From Stenotrophomonas sp. 364 (GTDB taxonomy: Bacteria > Pseudomonadota > Gammaproteobacteria > Xanthomonadales > Xanthomonadaceae), in NCBI RefSeq assembly GCF_009832905.1, contig NZ_CP047135.1, positions 1,838,001 to 1,902,000 on the forward strand: a DNA stretch of 64,000 nucleotides, given 5' to 3'. Of the stretch, positions 33,948 through 46,493 are shown one piece after another; positions within the stretch are counted from its first letter, which is position 1, and every line of letters begins with the position of its first letter. The notes below the pieces were generated by a model. That model made no database searches, had not been told where the DNA came from, and was given only the letters and a program-made list of their open reading frames with translations. A program made the position numbers and the translations under genes.

Positions 33948-35083
33948 GCAGCAGATACCTCGAAAGGGGAAGGGGCAGTCCGCAGCCGCTGTTCCAGCGG
34001 CGCGTCGGTGGCGGCGATCACCGCGCCACCCAGGCAGACCTCATCGTCATACAACACCAGCGATTGACCGGGGGTGACGGCGCGCTGCGGGCGCACGAAC
34101 AGCACCTCCAGGGTGCCGTCGTCGCGCACGGTCACCGTGCAGGGTTCATCGGGTTGGCGGTAACGGGTCTGCGCGGTGCAGTCGAACCGGCGGGCGGGCG
34201 GGGCGCCGGCGATCCAGTGGGCGGGCTCGGAATGGAGCCGGGTCGAGAGCAGCCAGGGGCTGTCACGGTCCTGGTCCACGTAGAGCACGTTGCTGGCCAC
34301 GTCCTTGCCCACCACATACCAGGGCGCGGCCGGGCGGCCACGCACGCCGCCGATGTTCAGGCCCTCGCGCTGGCCCAGGGTGAAATAGAACACGCCGGGG
34401 TGCTCGGCGATCAGTGCGCCGTCCGGGTCGCGGATCTGCCCGGCCTTGGCCGGCAGGTAGCGGCCCAGGAACTCGCGGAAGTCGCGCTCGCCGATGAAGC
34501 AGATCCCGGTGGAATCCTTCTTGGCGTGGGTCGGCAGCCGCGCGTCGCGGGCCATCCGGCGCAGGTCGTTCTTCTGCAGGTCACCGATCGGGAACAGCGT
34601 GGCCGCCAGCTGCTCCTGGCCCAGCTGGTGCAGGAAGTAGCTCTGGTCCTTGCTGCGATCGGCGCCGCGCAGCAGCGCCCAGCGCCCAGCCACCTGCGCC
34701 ACGCGGGCGTAGTGGCCGGTGGCGATGCGCTCGGCGCCCAGTTCGCGGGCCGCGTCCAGGAAGTGCTTGAACTTCACTTCGCGGTTGCACAGCACGTCAG
34801 GGTTCGGGGTGCGGCCGGCGGCGTATTCGGCCAGGAAGTGCGCGAACACGCCCTGCCAATATTCGCTGGAGAAATCGCGGAAGTGGAACGGGATGCCCAG
34901 CAGGCCGCAGACGGCCACCGCGTCGCGGCGGTCGTCCTCGGCCCGGCAGTCGCCGCTGCCGTCATCGGCCCAGTTCTGCATGAACAGCCCGGCCACCGGT
35001 TCGCCCTGCTGGACCAGCCGCCAGGCTGCCACCGAGGAGTCCACGCCGCCGGACACGCCGACCATCACCCGGGGAGTGCTCAT
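33944..35083 (-). CDS. mnmA: tRNA-specific 2-thiouridylase MnmA
   Basis: The 379-residue enzyme puts sulfur on C2 of the wobble uridine in tRNA-Lys, -Glu and -Gln. The PP-loop [10 protein letters not shown] is at 9-18. The two catalytic cysteines are in [10 protein letters not shown] and [12 protein letters not shown]. The ATG at 35083 overlaps the stop of the upstream nudix gene (ATGA), and its own stop overlaps hflD, so the three genes form one tight operon. Confidence 0.96.
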   Translation of the reverse strand: MSTPRVMVGVSGGVDSSVAAWRLVQQGEPVAGLFMQNWADDGSGDCRAEDDRRDAVAVCGLLGIPFHFRDFSSEYWQGVFAHFLAEYAAGRTPNPDVLCNREVKFKHFLDAARELGAERIATGHYARVAQVAGRWALLRGADRSKDQSYFLHQLGQEQLAATLFPIGDLQKNDLRRMARDARLPTHAKKDSTGICFIGERDFREFLGRYLPAKAGQIRDPDGALIAEHPGVFYFTLGQREGLNIGGVRGRPAAPWYVVGKDVASNVLYVDQDRDSPWLLSTRLHSEPAHWIAGAPPARRFDCTAQTRYRQPDEPCTVTVRDDGTLEVLFVRPQRAVTPGQSLVLYDDEVCLGGAVIAATDAPLEQRLRTAPSPFEVSAA

Positions 35084-35541
35084 GCGGTTTCCTTCAGGAC
35101 CGAGAGGGAGTGGCGTTGGCCGCCCAGGTAGTCGGCGACGACCTCCCAGACCAGCGGGCTGCGCAGGCGTGCCGCGCTGGCCTGCAGCTCGGCCGGGGTC
35201 ATCCACAGCGCGCGCACGATGCCCGCGTCCAGCGGCCGGGCCGGATCGTGCTCCACCGGGTCGGCAGCGAAGGCGAAGCGCAGGAAGGCCGTGCCGTCCG
35301 GCGCGGTCCACTGGTAGACGCCGATGAAGGCGCTCAGGCGCACCGTCCAGCCGGATTCTTCCAGGGTTTCGCGCACCGCTGCCGCGGCCAGGCTTTCGCC
35401 CGCCTCCAGGTGCCCGGCCGGCTGGTTGAGCACGTCGCGGCCGTCGATCCGCTCTTCTACCAGCAACAGGCGCCCGTCACGCACCACAACGGTGGCGACG
35501 GTGACATGGGGCGTCCAGCGCGGGTCCTGCACGGCATTCAC
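35080..35541 (-). CDS. Nudix hydrolase (NudJ-like)
   Basis: The 153-residue enzyme carries a full nudix box, [20 protein letters not shown] then SGW (about residues 43-65), binding the catalytic metal. The protein hydrolyses nucleoside diphosphate derivatives; NudJ of E. coli, also next to mnmA, acts on HMP-PP and related compounds. It overlaps mnmA by four bases. Confidence 0.88.
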   Translation of the reverse strand: MNAVQDPRWTPHVTVATVVVRDGRLLLVEERIDGRDVLNQPAGHLEAGESLAAAAVRETLEESGWTVRLSAFIGVYQWTAPDGTAFLRFAFAADPVEHDPARPLDAGIVRALWMTPAELQASAARLRSPLVWEVVADYLGGQRHSLSVLKETA

Positions 35542-35542
35542 C

Positions 35543-36007
35543 TCAGTACTCGTCCGTCTCGGTCAGTTCGTTTTCCATGGCATCGGCGGTGCGCATGGCC
35601 GCATCGATGGCATCGCTCAGCGCGGCCGAACTGGCATTGGCATCCACCTTGACCACGAACATGGCCAGCTGGTCCTGCTTGACCCAGGCGCCCAGCTTGG
35701 CGTCCTGCGAGTCTTCCAGCAGGCGGTTGGCCACCGCAGCGGGGAACTGCTTGCCGGGGGAGTTGTAGCCGGGCGACCAGATCTCGCGGATCTTGTGGCT
35801 GCCGAACTCTTCCACCGTCGAGCGCACGAATACCAGCTGGGTGCGGTCATCGCCGGCGTCGAAGACCAGCTTGTAGTCGCCGTCTTCGTCGATCTCGTAG
35901 GGGTAGTCCAGCTGCTTGAGCACGCGGCCGACAGCCTTGTCGGGTTCGGCTGCGTGGGCGCCGAACATCGTGGCGGTCAGCAACAGCGCGGTGACGATCC
36001 TTTTCAT
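35543..36007 (-). CDS. Exported YbjN-like protein
   Basis: The 154-residue protein has a clear signal peptide (MKRIVTALLLTATMFGAHAA). The mature part has the feel of the YbjN/chaperone-like fold: YPYEIDEDGDYKLVFDAGDD followed by QLVFVRSTVEEFGSHKIREI and a C-terminal acidic helix. Function is unknown. It is transcribed away from clpS and its stop is one base from the nudix gene, so it may lead that operon. Confidence 0.6.
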   Translation of the reverse strand: MKRIVTALLLTATMFGAHAAEPDKAVGRVLKQLDYPYEIDEDGDYKLVFDAGDDRTQLVFVRSTVEEFGSHKIREIWSPGYNSPGKQFPAAVANRLLEDSQDAKLGAWVKQDQLAMFVVKVDANASSAALSDAIDAAMRTADAMENELTETDEY

Positions 36008-36077
36008 GAAATCCCTGTGAAAGTGTGGGGTGGATGTGCAGATTGTGAAGGGCGACAGAGGCGGCGTCCAATCCCGC

Positions 36078-36090
36078 TATAATGTGCGGA
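36078..36090 (+). promoter_or_regulatory. TATAAT -10 box directly before clpS
   Basis: A perfect TATAAT at 36078-36083 ends seven bases before the clpS ATG, so transcription should start at or next to the start codon. The -35 region is weak (GACAGA near 36054). There is no ribosome site between. Confidence 0.55.
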
Positions 36091-36422
36091 TGCCCCGCGA
36101 GCCCAACCAAGAACCCCACCACGATCACGGCGTCCTGCTGGAACCGGCCCGGCCGGAGGTGGCGCCGCCGCCGTTCTACCAGGTGATGCTGTTGAACGAC
36201 GACTACACCCCGATGGATTTCGTGGTGACCGTCCTGCAGAGCTTCTTCGCCATGGACCTGGACAAGGCCACCCAGGTGATGCTCCACGTCCACACCCGCG
36301 GTCGCGGCGTGTGCGGAGTCTTCACCCGTGAGGTTGCCGAGTCCAAGGTGGCCCAGGTCAACGAATTCTCGCGCATGAACCAGCACCCGCTGCTGTGCAC
36401 GATGGAGAAGACCAGCGGCTAG
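36090..36422 (+). CDS. clpS: ClpA adaptor protein ClpS
   Basis: The 110-residue adaptor delivers N-degron proteins to ClpAP. The core has [20 protein letters not shown] (about 40-59) with the N-end pocket Asn-Asp, [20 protein letters not shown] and the C-terminal [10 protein letters not shown] polar N-terminal tail precedes it. The ATG at 36090 fits the normal length. clpA lies 957 bases downstream behind an inserted minus-strand gene. It overlaps the stop of that gene by four bases. Confidence 0.94.
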   Translation: MPREPNQEPHHDHGVLLEPARPEVAPPPFYQVMLLNDDYTPMDFVVTVLQSFFAMDLDKATQVMLHVHTRGRGVCGVFTREVAESKVAQVNEFSRMNQHPLLCTMEKTSG

Positions 36423-37240
36423 CCGCCGGTGCGTGCCAGCCGACGCAGCGCCATGTCCGCCACCGCCAGGTCGACGTCGGCGGCGCTGCCATCTTCCAGG
36501 AACCACGCCGCCGACAGCCCGGCGCCGGCCGCGATCCAGCGCAGCAGCCGCGTGCGCTCCAGACCCGCCAGCGCGCTGACCTGGTCCACCCGGCGGTCAA
36601 AGACCTCCGGGTGGATGGCCACGTGGATGCCCGGCCCGCACAGGTCCGGGTTGCAGAACAGCACGGTGTAGTCGAATGCGCGGTCGCCGAGCAGGCGCTT
36701 GGGGTCGATTGCCAGCCAGCCGCGCGCGCCGCCGTCGACCACGTTGTCGTGGTGCAGGTCGCCATGCAGCGGGCGCACCTCGATCTGGGCGGCCAGCACT
36801 GTCGTCGCCAGCGATCTGCACTGTTCCAGCAATGGCGACAACGCGATCGTGGGCTGCAGCAGCGCGTTGAACCAGTCCTGCAGGTCCATCAGACCCTCGG
36901 GCAGGGCGCCGCGCGGCCGGTGGAGGCGTGCGGCGGTCTGGCACAGCAGCGCCGTGGCCTGCGCATCCTGCCCGGCGATGGACATCGCGCGCAGTGAAAC
37001 GCCCGGTTGGGCCCGTTCCAGCAGGACCGCCTCGTGGTCGTGGGCCAGCAGCCGCACCGCGCCGTCGCCGTCCCACCAGCGCAGCAGTCGGTGGCCGTTG
37101 CGCTCCTCGGTCTCCGTGCTCACCTTCAACATGGCCGCGGAGCCGTCGGGGAGGCGGACCGGCCACAGGCGGGCGTGCGGGGTGCTGATGACGTCGCCAT
37201 CACGGACAAGCTGCCATTTCGTGAGCTGGAGTTCAGGCAT
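36419..37240 (-). CDS. Aminoglycoside-phosphotransferase-like kinase (APH(6)/hydroxyurea type)
   Basis: The 273-residue protein has the APH(6)/StrB pattern: [20 protein letters not shown] near residue 40, [15 protein letters not shown], the Brenner motif [10 protein letters not shown] (about 160-169) and [10 protein letters not shown] for the second metal site. It may phosphorylate streptomycin-like compounds or an unknown natural alcohol; xanthomonads carry such genes in the chromosome. ATG 37243 is an equally possible start. It separates clpS from clpA on the opposite strand, an insertion into the usual clpS-clpA pair. Confidence 0.8.
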   Translation of the reverse strand: MPELQLTKWQLVRDGDVISTPHARLWPVRLPDGSAAMLKVSTETEERNGHRLLRWWDGDGAVRLLAHDHEAVLLERAQPGVSLRAMSIAGQDAQATALLCQTAARLHRPRGALPEGLMDLQDWFNALLQPTIALSPLLEQCRSLATTVLAAQIEVRPLHGDLHHDNVVDGGARGWLAIDPKRLLGDRAFDYTVLFCNPDLCGPGIHVAIHPEVFDRRVDQVSALAGLERTRLLRWIAAGAGLSAAWFLEDGSAADVDLAVADMALRRLARTGG

Positions 37241-37379
37241 CATGGAGTTGCTGGGAAGCGCCTTGGGGAAACCGGGTGGGGTTGGACCGCTAACGCCGTC
37301 TGAACGCACCAATCCGCTAGGGTGATGGAAATTGCGCAGCTAGGCCGCATATTGTTCCCACCTGCCGCCGGAGTACAAC

Positions 37380-39659
<2,280 letters not shown>

Positions 39660-39724
39660 GTCACGACCGTCGGTCGTGACGTGTAGCCCGGGTGCCGCCT
39701 GCTGCGGTGACGCCGCAGGCGGTA

Positions 39725-39756
39725 CATGAAAAGGCCCCGCAAGGGGCTTTTTCATG
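39725..39756 (+). terminator. Bidirectional terminator after clpA
   Basis: CATGAAAAGGCCCC and GGGGCTTTTTCATG pair around GCAA with one mismatch, giving T runs on both strands. It serves clpA and the convergent small gene ending at 39772. A weaker hairpin (GTCACGACC / GGTCGTGAC) lies at 39660-39680. Confidence 0.85.
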
Positions 39757-39771
39757 TCCGCCTTCCTGCGG

Positions 39772-40143
39772 TCAGCGACGCGCGCGCGCCCGCGAGGTGA
39801 ATTCCTGGACCGTGATCGTCTCCACCTCACGGACCACGCACTTCTGCGACTTGGTGCGCAGGCTGCTTACGCCGCCACCGCACAGCTGTCCGTCGCGTTC
39901 GGGGGTGACAAAGCGCAGGTCGGAGGTTTGCGCGGCGCTGCTGCAGCTGTCCTTGAAATGCACGATGTAGTGCTGGTCGGCGTTGCGCAGCAGGATGTTG
40001 CGATCGGCGCCTGCGCGCACGATCTGCTGGTCGGCCGACAGGGAGATGCACGCGGCATCGGTTGCGGGCGCCGGTTCGGCGGCCTGGACCGCAGTGGCAA
40101 GGCAGGTGCAGGCCAGCAGGCTGAGCAGGGACAAGGTCTTCAT
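39772..40143 (-). CDS. Small exported protein, possibly DUF6491
   Basis: The 123-residue protein has a signal peptide (MKTLSLLSLLACTCLATAVQ). The mature part has four cysteines spaced as in small xanthomonad secreted proteins (DAACISL, KDSCSSA, GQLCGGG, SQKCVVREV), likely forming two disulfides. The layout resembles DUF6491, but I cannot confirm it. It is convergent with clpA. Confidence 0.55.
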   Translation of the reverse strand: MKTLSLLSLLACTCLATAVQAAEPAPATDAACISLSADQQIVRAGADRNILLRNADQHYIVHFKDSCSSAAQTSDLRFVTPERDGQLCGGGVSSLRTKSQKCVVREVETITVQEFTSRARARR

Positions 40144-40300
40144 GGCAGGGGCCGGGGGATGGCGATCCGGATTGGATCGACAACCAGCGTGCCGCGGGAG
40201 GTGCCAGTGCGAATCTGCGGCAAGGCAGCCTTACCGATGTCAGGGTGCACAGGGTCAGGGTGCCGCTTGGCAGGGTCTGGCCGCTTTATCGCGGCCACGC

Positions 40301-40324
40301 AAAAAGGCCAGCTCCTGGCTGGCC
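40301..40324 (-). terminator. Rho-independent terminator of infA
   Basis: On the minus strand GGCCAGC and GCTGGCC pair around five bases and are followed by five T, 40 bases after the infA stop. Another hairpin (GGCTTC / GAAGCC) lies between. Confidence 0.8.
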
Positions 40325-40363
40325 TTCTGGCGGGGCTTCTGTTGGGAAGCCGCCCCGAACCGC

Positions 40364-40582
40364 TTACTTCATGCGGTACGTGATACGACCCTTGGTCAGG
40401 TCGTAGGGCGTCATTTCGACCTTGACACGGTCGCCCGTCAGGATGCGGATGTAGTTCTTGCGCATGCGGCCGGAGATGTGGGCGATGATTTCATGCCCAT
40501 TTTCCAGTCGTACGCGGAAAGTGGTGTTCGGCAGCGTCTCGCTGACGGTGCCTTCGAACTCGATGGAGTCGTCTTTCGACAT
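40364..40582 (-). CDS. infA: Translation initiation factor IF-1
   Basis: The 72-residue OB-fold protein binds the ribosomal A site during initiation. The sequence [20 protein letters not shown] ... [13 protein letters not shown] matches IF-1 throughout. The ATG at 40582 gives the family length; the frame is open further upstream but that part contains the promoter. Confidence 0.97.
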   Translation of the reverse strand: MSKDDSIEFEGTVSETLPNTTFRVRLENGHEIIAHISGRMRKNYIRILTGDRVKVEMTPYDLTKGRITYRMK

Positions 40583-40631
40583 GTAGTCCTGTGCAGTTCT
40601 GTAAACGGCCGAGCTGGCCTTAAGAGCGGGC

Positions 40632-40660
40632 ATTTTACGCGGGTTCGCCCGTTCATGCAA
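40632..40660 (-). promoter_or_regulatory. Sigma-70 promoter of infA
   Basis: Minus-strand TTGCAT, 17 bases, TAAAAT. The start is expected near 40625, about 43 bases before infA. Confidence 0.75.
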
Positions 40661-40772
40661 AGTTTGCGTTAAGCGGCCCGGTTTACCGGCCATTCACCGC
40701 CTCGCCGCAGCCACCGCAACGCGATTTACGGACCGTTAGTGCCGGCCGCTGGCCGCCTCCCCAGGATCTCGG

Positions 40773-41507
40773 CTACGCCAGCGCCGCAGCGGCCATCTCC
40801 CCAAACCGCTCCGTCCAGCTGCCGGCCGGTGCATCCCGGCGCACCTGCTCCCGCACCAGCGCCAGGAAGCGCGCACGCGGCCAATGTTCGGCGCCCATGC
40901 TCAGCAGGTGATCGTTCTCCACTTGAGCATCGATCAACGGCCAGCCCCGCTGTGCCAGATGATGGGCCAAGGCGGCCAACGCCACCTTGGAGCCGCCGCT
41001 GGCCGCACTGAACATGCTCTCCCCGAAGAACATCTGCCCGATCGCCACGCCGTAGATGCCGCCCACCAGCCGCTCGCCCTCGAACACTTCCACCGAATGC
41101 GCGTGCCCCATCCGGTGCAGGGCCACATATGCCTCGCGCATCGCATCGGTGATCCACGTACCGTCCTGGCCCGGGCGAAAGCTGGTCGCACAGGCGGCGA
41201 TCACCTCGGCGAAGCGGGTATCGGCACGTACTACCCAGGGGTTGGCGCGCAGGCTGCGGCGGAACCGCGACGACAGGCGCACGCCGTAGGTGCGGAACAC
41301 CATGCGCGGGTCTGGCGACCACCACAGCAGCGGCTGCCCGTCGGAAAACCACGGGAACACGCCGCCGGCATAGGCGTTGAGCAGGCGTACCGGGGTCAGG
41401 TCGCCGCCGACGGCCAGCAGTCCGTCCGGTTCGCGCAGCGCGGTTTCGGCAGGAGGGAAGGGGGCGTCGGCGCGCGCATCAAGCGCCCAGGGCAGGCGGC
41501 GGGTCAT
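40773..41507 (-). CDS. aat: Leucyl/phenylalanyl-tRNA-protein transferase Aat
   Basis: The 244-residue enzyme adds Leu or Phe to the N-terminus of proteins with basic N-termini and so makes N-degrons read by ClpS, encoded 4 kb away. Family segments are GGDLTPVRLLNAYAGGVFPW, LWWSPDPRMVF, GTWITDAMREAYVALHRMGH and GGIYGVAIGQMFFGESMFS. The ATG at 41507 overlaps the upstream stop by four bases and gives the usual length. Confidence 0.96.
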   Translation of the reverse strand: MTRRLPWALDARADAPFPPAETALREPDGLLAVGGDLTPVRLLNAYAGGVFPWFSDGQPLLWWSPDPRMVFRTYGVRLSSRFRRSLRANPWVVRADTRFAEVIAACATSFRPGQDGTWITDAMREAYVALHRMGHAHSVEVFEGERLVGGIYGVAIGQMFFGESMFSAASGGSKVALAALAHHLAQRGWPLIDAQVENDHLLSMGAEHWPRARFLALVREQVRRDAPAGSWTERFGEMAAAALA

Positions 41508-42634
41508 GCCGGGTCTTCGGACTTGAATGGACTGTGTGCGGACAGTGTCTGCGCATAGCGCGCCACCTCGTCGCGCTCGTGCCCACACCAGTCGGCCAGT
41601 GCTTCGGCAAAGGCGGGCTCGGCGACCCAGTGGCGGCTGCGCACCGTCTGCGGCAGGAAGCCGCGGGCCAGTTTGTGCTCGCCCTGCGCACCGGGCTCGA
41701 AACGGGCCAGGCCTTCGCGCAGGCAGTATTCGATGCCCTGGTAGTAGCAGGTTTCAAAATGCAGCCCGGGCAGGGTGGCCCCGCCCCAGTAACGCCCATA
41801 CAGCGTGTCGGGTCCGCGCAGGCACAGCGCGCCGGCCACGGGCGCATCGTCGATCACGGCCAGGAAGATCACCAGCTGGCGCGGCATCCGGGCAGCCAGG
41901 TGGCGCAGGAACGGCAACGTGAGCGCCGGTGCATTGCCGTACTCGGCAAAGGTCTGCAGGTAGAAGCGGTGCATCGCCAGCAGGTCCTCCTCGCTCGCCT
42001 CGTCGCCATGCACGATCCGGTAGGCCACGCCGGTACGCGCCAGCTTGGCGCGCTCCTGGCGGATGTTCTTGCGGTGCTTGTGGTTCATCGCCGCAAGGAA
42101 TGCGTCGAAGTCCCTCCACTGGCCGGTGTTGTGCCATTGGAACTGGATGTCCTGGCGCAGCATCCAGTCGGGTCCGAACGCGGCGTCCTCATCGGCGGGA
42201 TGGAAGTTGATGTGCGCCGACGACCAGCCCATGCGCGCCACTTCAGTGCGCAGCCGCTCGGCGAGCACGGCACGGTCGGCATCGCCGCGCGCGAGCAGGC
42301 GCGGCCCGGTCACCGGCGAGTACGGCACCGCCCCCAGCCACTTCGGGAAGTAGTCCAGGCCATGACGCGCGTAGGCGTTGGCCCAGGCGTGGTCGAACAC
42401 GAACTCGCCGTGCGAGTTGTCCTTCAGGTAGCCCGGGAGGGCGGCGACCAGCGTGTGGCCGTCCCACAGCGTGAAATGGCGCGGTCGCCAGCCCCATTCC
42501 GGACGCAGGCACCCATGGTCTTCCAGGCCGGACAGGAAGGCATGGCTGACGAACGGGTTGCTGCCGTCGTGGAGGGCATCCCAGGCCGTGGCGGGGACAT
42601 CGGACAGGCGATGCAGGAAACGTGGATCGGGCAT
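41504..42634 (-). CDS. GNAT-fold protein of the DUF482/COG3146 family
   Basis: The 376-residue cytoplasmic protein resembles FemAB-like GNAT proteins: NPFVSHAFLSGLEDHGCLRP at the start, HKHRKNIRQERAKLARTGV in the middle and GRYWGGATLPGLHFETCYYQ toward the end. The biochemical function is not known. It sits directly upstream of aat with a four-base overlap, a conserved pairing in proteobacteria. Confidence 0.82.
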   Translation of the reverse strand: MPDPRFLHRLSDVPATAWDALHDGSNPFVSHAFLSGLEDHGCLRPEWGWRPRHFTLWDGHTLVAALPGYLKDNSHGEFVFDHAWANAYARHGLDYFPKWLGAVPYSPVTGPRLLARGDADRAVLAERLRTEVARMGWSSAHINFHPADEDAAFGPDWMLRQDIQFQWHNTGQWRDFDAFLAAMNHKHRKNIRQERAKLARTGVAYRIVHGDEASEEDLLAMHRFYLQTFAEYGNAPALTLPFLRHLAARMPRQLVIFLAVIDDAPVAGALCLRGPDTLYGRYWGGATLPGLHFETCYYQGIEYCLREGLARFEPGAQGEHKLARGFLPQTVRSRHWVAEPAFAEALADWCGHERDEVARYAQTLSAHSPFKSEDPA

Positions 42635-42687
42635 GTGGGGAGGATAGGGCAGAGTGGTGCGAAGCGGGCGTGCGGCGGTGGCCCATG

Positions 42688-42719
42688 AAAAAGGCCGACG
42701 CTTCCGCGCCGGCCTTTCG
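42688..42719 (-). terminator. Bidirectional terminator after trxB
   Basis: AAAAAGGCCG and CGGCCTTTC pair through GGCCGACG/CGCGCCGGCC around CTTC. T runs occur on the minus strand. Confidence 0.75.
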
Positions 42720-42742
42720 GTGTCATGCGAAGGTGGCCGGGA

Positions 42743-43807
<1,065 letters not shown>

Positions 43808-43981
43808 TCAAGGTGAACGGTGGAACGGCGCAACCCGCAGGGCGTGTGATGGTCCCCGTGCCGGGGTTTTGACATGGCACGCGCCGGATGGGCGCGTCGC
43901 CCCGTGGTCGACACCTACCGGGGTGCCTGCCAGTCGTTTATTATCAAGCACTAACAGTGCATTCCCAAGGTGTGGTCTAAG

Positions 43982-46348
43982 GTGGCGAAGCGGCTCCCGG
44001 AACGATCCAAGTCTCCCGACAGCAAACCGTCGCGCAAAGCGGCAGCCGCGCCTGCGCCTGCCGATAACCCGCGTCGCCAACGGCTGTGGCGCGACCTCGG
44101 CCTGATCGCGATCGCCCCTGCGCTGCTGTATCTGGTGGCCAGTCTGTTCACGTATTCGGCTGCCGATCCCGGCTGGTCGCATACCGGCAGCGTGGTGGCC
44201 CCGGTGCACAACATGGGCGGCCGCGTGGGCGCCTGGATCGCCGATGTGCTGCTGCAGCTGTTCGGTTACATCGCCTTCGTGCTGCCCATCGTGCTCGGCG
44301 CGCTGGCCTGGATCGCGATGTTCGGCCTCAAGCGCGAAAGCAAGGGCGAGCATGACCTGGACCCGGCACTGCGCCTGGTGGGCCTGGTCGGCTTCCTGAT
44401 CGCCGGTACCGGCTTCCTGCACGTGCGGCTGTTCACCGGCGACGTGGCGCATGCCGGTGGCATTCTGGGGCGGCTGGTGGGCAATTCACTCAGTGCCGGT
44501 TTCGGCGCGCTCGGCGCGAACCTGTTCGTGCTGGTGCTGCTGCTGGCCTCGATCACGCTGGCCACCGGCATCTCCTGGTTCGTGGTGATGGAGAAGATCG
44601 GGCGCTGGGTGCTGGCGCTGCCGCCACTGTTCAACAAGAAGAAAGAGCAGGCCACCGAGTGGCAGCAGACCCGCGCCATGCGCGAGGAGCGCCAGGAAGT
44701 GCGCAAGGTCGATGCCGAAGTGCGCGCCAAGCGCGAGCCGGTCAAGATCGAGCCGCGCCCCGAGCCGGTGCTTGAAAAGAGCGACCGCGCCAAGCGCGAA
44801 ACCCAGATTCCGATGTTCCGCGGGGTCAATGGCGATGGCTCGGACCTGCCGCCGTTGGCGCTGCTGGACGATCCCAAGCCGCAGCCCAAGGGCTATGACG
44901 AAGACACCCTGGAAACGCTGTCGCGGCAGATCGAGTTCAAGCTCAAGGACTTCCGCATCGAGGCGCAGGTGGTGGGCGCGTACCCCGGCCCGGTGATCAC
45001 ACGCTTCGAGATCGAGCCGGCGCCGGGCATCAAGGTCAGCCAGATCAGTTCCCTGGACAAGGACATCGCGCGCGGTCTGTCGGTGAAGTCGGTGCGCGTG
45101 GTCGATGTGATTCCGGGCAAGTCGGTGGTGGGTCTGGAAATCCCCAACGTCACCCGCGAGATGATCTACCTGTCCGAACTGCTGCGCTCCAAGGAGTACG
45201 ACAAGTCGGCCAGTCCGCTGACCCTGGCGCTGGGCAAGGACATCGCCGGGCGCCCGACCGTGGCGGACCTGGCGCGTATGCCGCACCTGCTGGTGGCCGG
45301 CACCACCGGTTCGGGCAAGTCGGTGGCAGTCAATGCCATGGTGCTGAGCCTGCTCTACAAGGCTTCGCCGAAAGACCTGCGGATGCTGATGATCGACCCG
45401 AAGATGCTCGAACTGAGCGTCTACCAGGGCATCCCGCACCTGCTGGCGCCGGTGGTGACCGACATGAAGGAAGCCGCCAACGGCCTGCGCTGGTGCGTGG
45501 CAGAAATGGAGCGGCGCTACAAGTTGATGAGCGCGGTGGGCGTGCGCAACCTGGCCGGCTTCAACAAGAAGGTCAAGGACGCCGAGGACGCCGGGCAGCC
45601 GATGATGGACCCGCTGTTCAAGCCGAACCCGGAGCTGGGCGAAGCCCCGCGCCCCTTGGAGACGCTGCCGTTCATCGTGATCTTCATCGACGAATTCGCC
45701 GACATGATGATGATCGTCGGCAAGAAGGTCGAAGAGCTCATCGCACGTTTGGCGCAGAAGGCGCGTGCAGCCGGCATCCACCTGATCCTGGCGACCCAGC
45801 GCCCGTCGGTGGACGTGATCACCGGCCTGATCAAGGCCAACATTCCCACCCGCATCGGCTTCCAGGTCAGTTCCAAGATCGATTCGCGCACCATCCTGGA
45901 CCAGTCCGGCGCCGAAACGCTGCTGGGCCACGGCGACATGCTGTACCTGCCGCCCGGCACCGCGCTGCCGGATCGCGTGCACGGCGCGTTCGTGTCCGAC
46001 GAGGAAGTGCATCGCGTGGTCGAGCACCTCAAGGCCAGCGGCCCGGCCGACTACATCAGCGGTGTGCTGGACGAAGTGCAGATGATGGGCGACGGCGTGG
46101 TGGTGGGGGCTGGTGGCCTGCCCGAAGCCAGCAGCAGTGCCGGCGATGAGTCCGACCCGCTGTACGACGAAGCGCTGCGCATCGTCACCGAGACCCGTCG
46201 TGCGTCGATCTCCGGCGTGCAGCGCCGGCTCAAGATCGGCTACAACCGCGCCGCTCGCCTGATCGAAGCGATGGAGATGGCCGGCGTGGTCAGCCCGCCC
46301 GAACACAACGGCGACCGCAGCGTGCTGGCGCCGCCGCCGCCCAAGTAA
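43982..46348 (+). CDS. ftsK: DNA translocase FtsK
   Basis: The 788-residue septal motor clears and pairs chromosome termini. It has four membrane helices (about 28-190), a short linker, then the motor with Walker [15 protein letters not shown] and Walker [15 protein letters not shown], and a C-terminal gamma winged helix ([20 protein letters not shown]) that reads KOPS sites. GTG 43970 is an alternative start four codons upstream. The linker is much shorter than in E. coli, as usual in xanthomonads. The stop is followed at once by a partial SMAG palindrome (46352-46370). Confidence 0.95.
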   Translation: MAKRLPERSKSPDSKPSRKAAAAPAPADNPRRQRLWRDLGLIAIAPALLYLVASLFTYSAADPGWSHTGSVVAPVHNMGGRVGAWIADVLLQLFGYIAFVLPIVLGALAWIAMFGLKRESKGEHDLDPALRLVGLVGFLIAGTGFLHVRLFTGDVAHAGGILGRLVGNSLSAGFGALGANLFVLVLLLASITLATGISWFVVMEKIGRWVLALPPLFNKKKEQATEWQQTRAMREERQEVRKVDAEVRAKREPVKIEPRPEPVLEKSDRAKRETQIPMFRGVNGDGSDLPPLALLDDPKPQPKGYDEDTLETLSRQIEFKLKDFRIEAQVVGAYPGPVITRFEIEPAPGIKVSQISSLDKDIARGLSVKSVRVVDVIPGKSVVGLEIPNVTREMIYLSELLRSKEYDKSASPLTLALGKDIAGRPTVADLARMPHLLVAGTTGSGKSVAVNAMVLSLLYKASPKDLRMLMIDPKMLELSVYQGIPHLLAPVVTDMKEAANGLRWCVAEMERRYKLMSAVGVRNLAGFNKKVKDAEDAGQPMMDPLFKPNPELGEAPRPLETLPFIVIFIDEFADMMMIVGKKVEELIARLAQKARAAGIHLILATQRPSVDVITGLIKANIPTRIGFQVSSKIDSRTILDQSGAETLLGHGDMLYLPPGTALPDRVHGAFVSDEEVHRVVEHLKASGPADYISGVLDEVQMMGDGVVVGAGGLPEASSSAGDESDPLYDEALRIVTETRRASISGVQRRLKIGYNRAARLIEAMEMAGVVSPPEHNGDRSVLAPPPPK

Positions 46349-46493
46349 CGCCGGGCTCTGCCCGGCTGCTCCATCCCCGGGCTGTCCCGGCCGCGTCATC
46401 ACCCGGCTCCGTTCGGGTGCGCGCACCCGGCGACACACCCAACCAAGGCCTCGCCGGGCTCCGTCACCGGCACCCCCGTCCCAAGGAAGCGCA

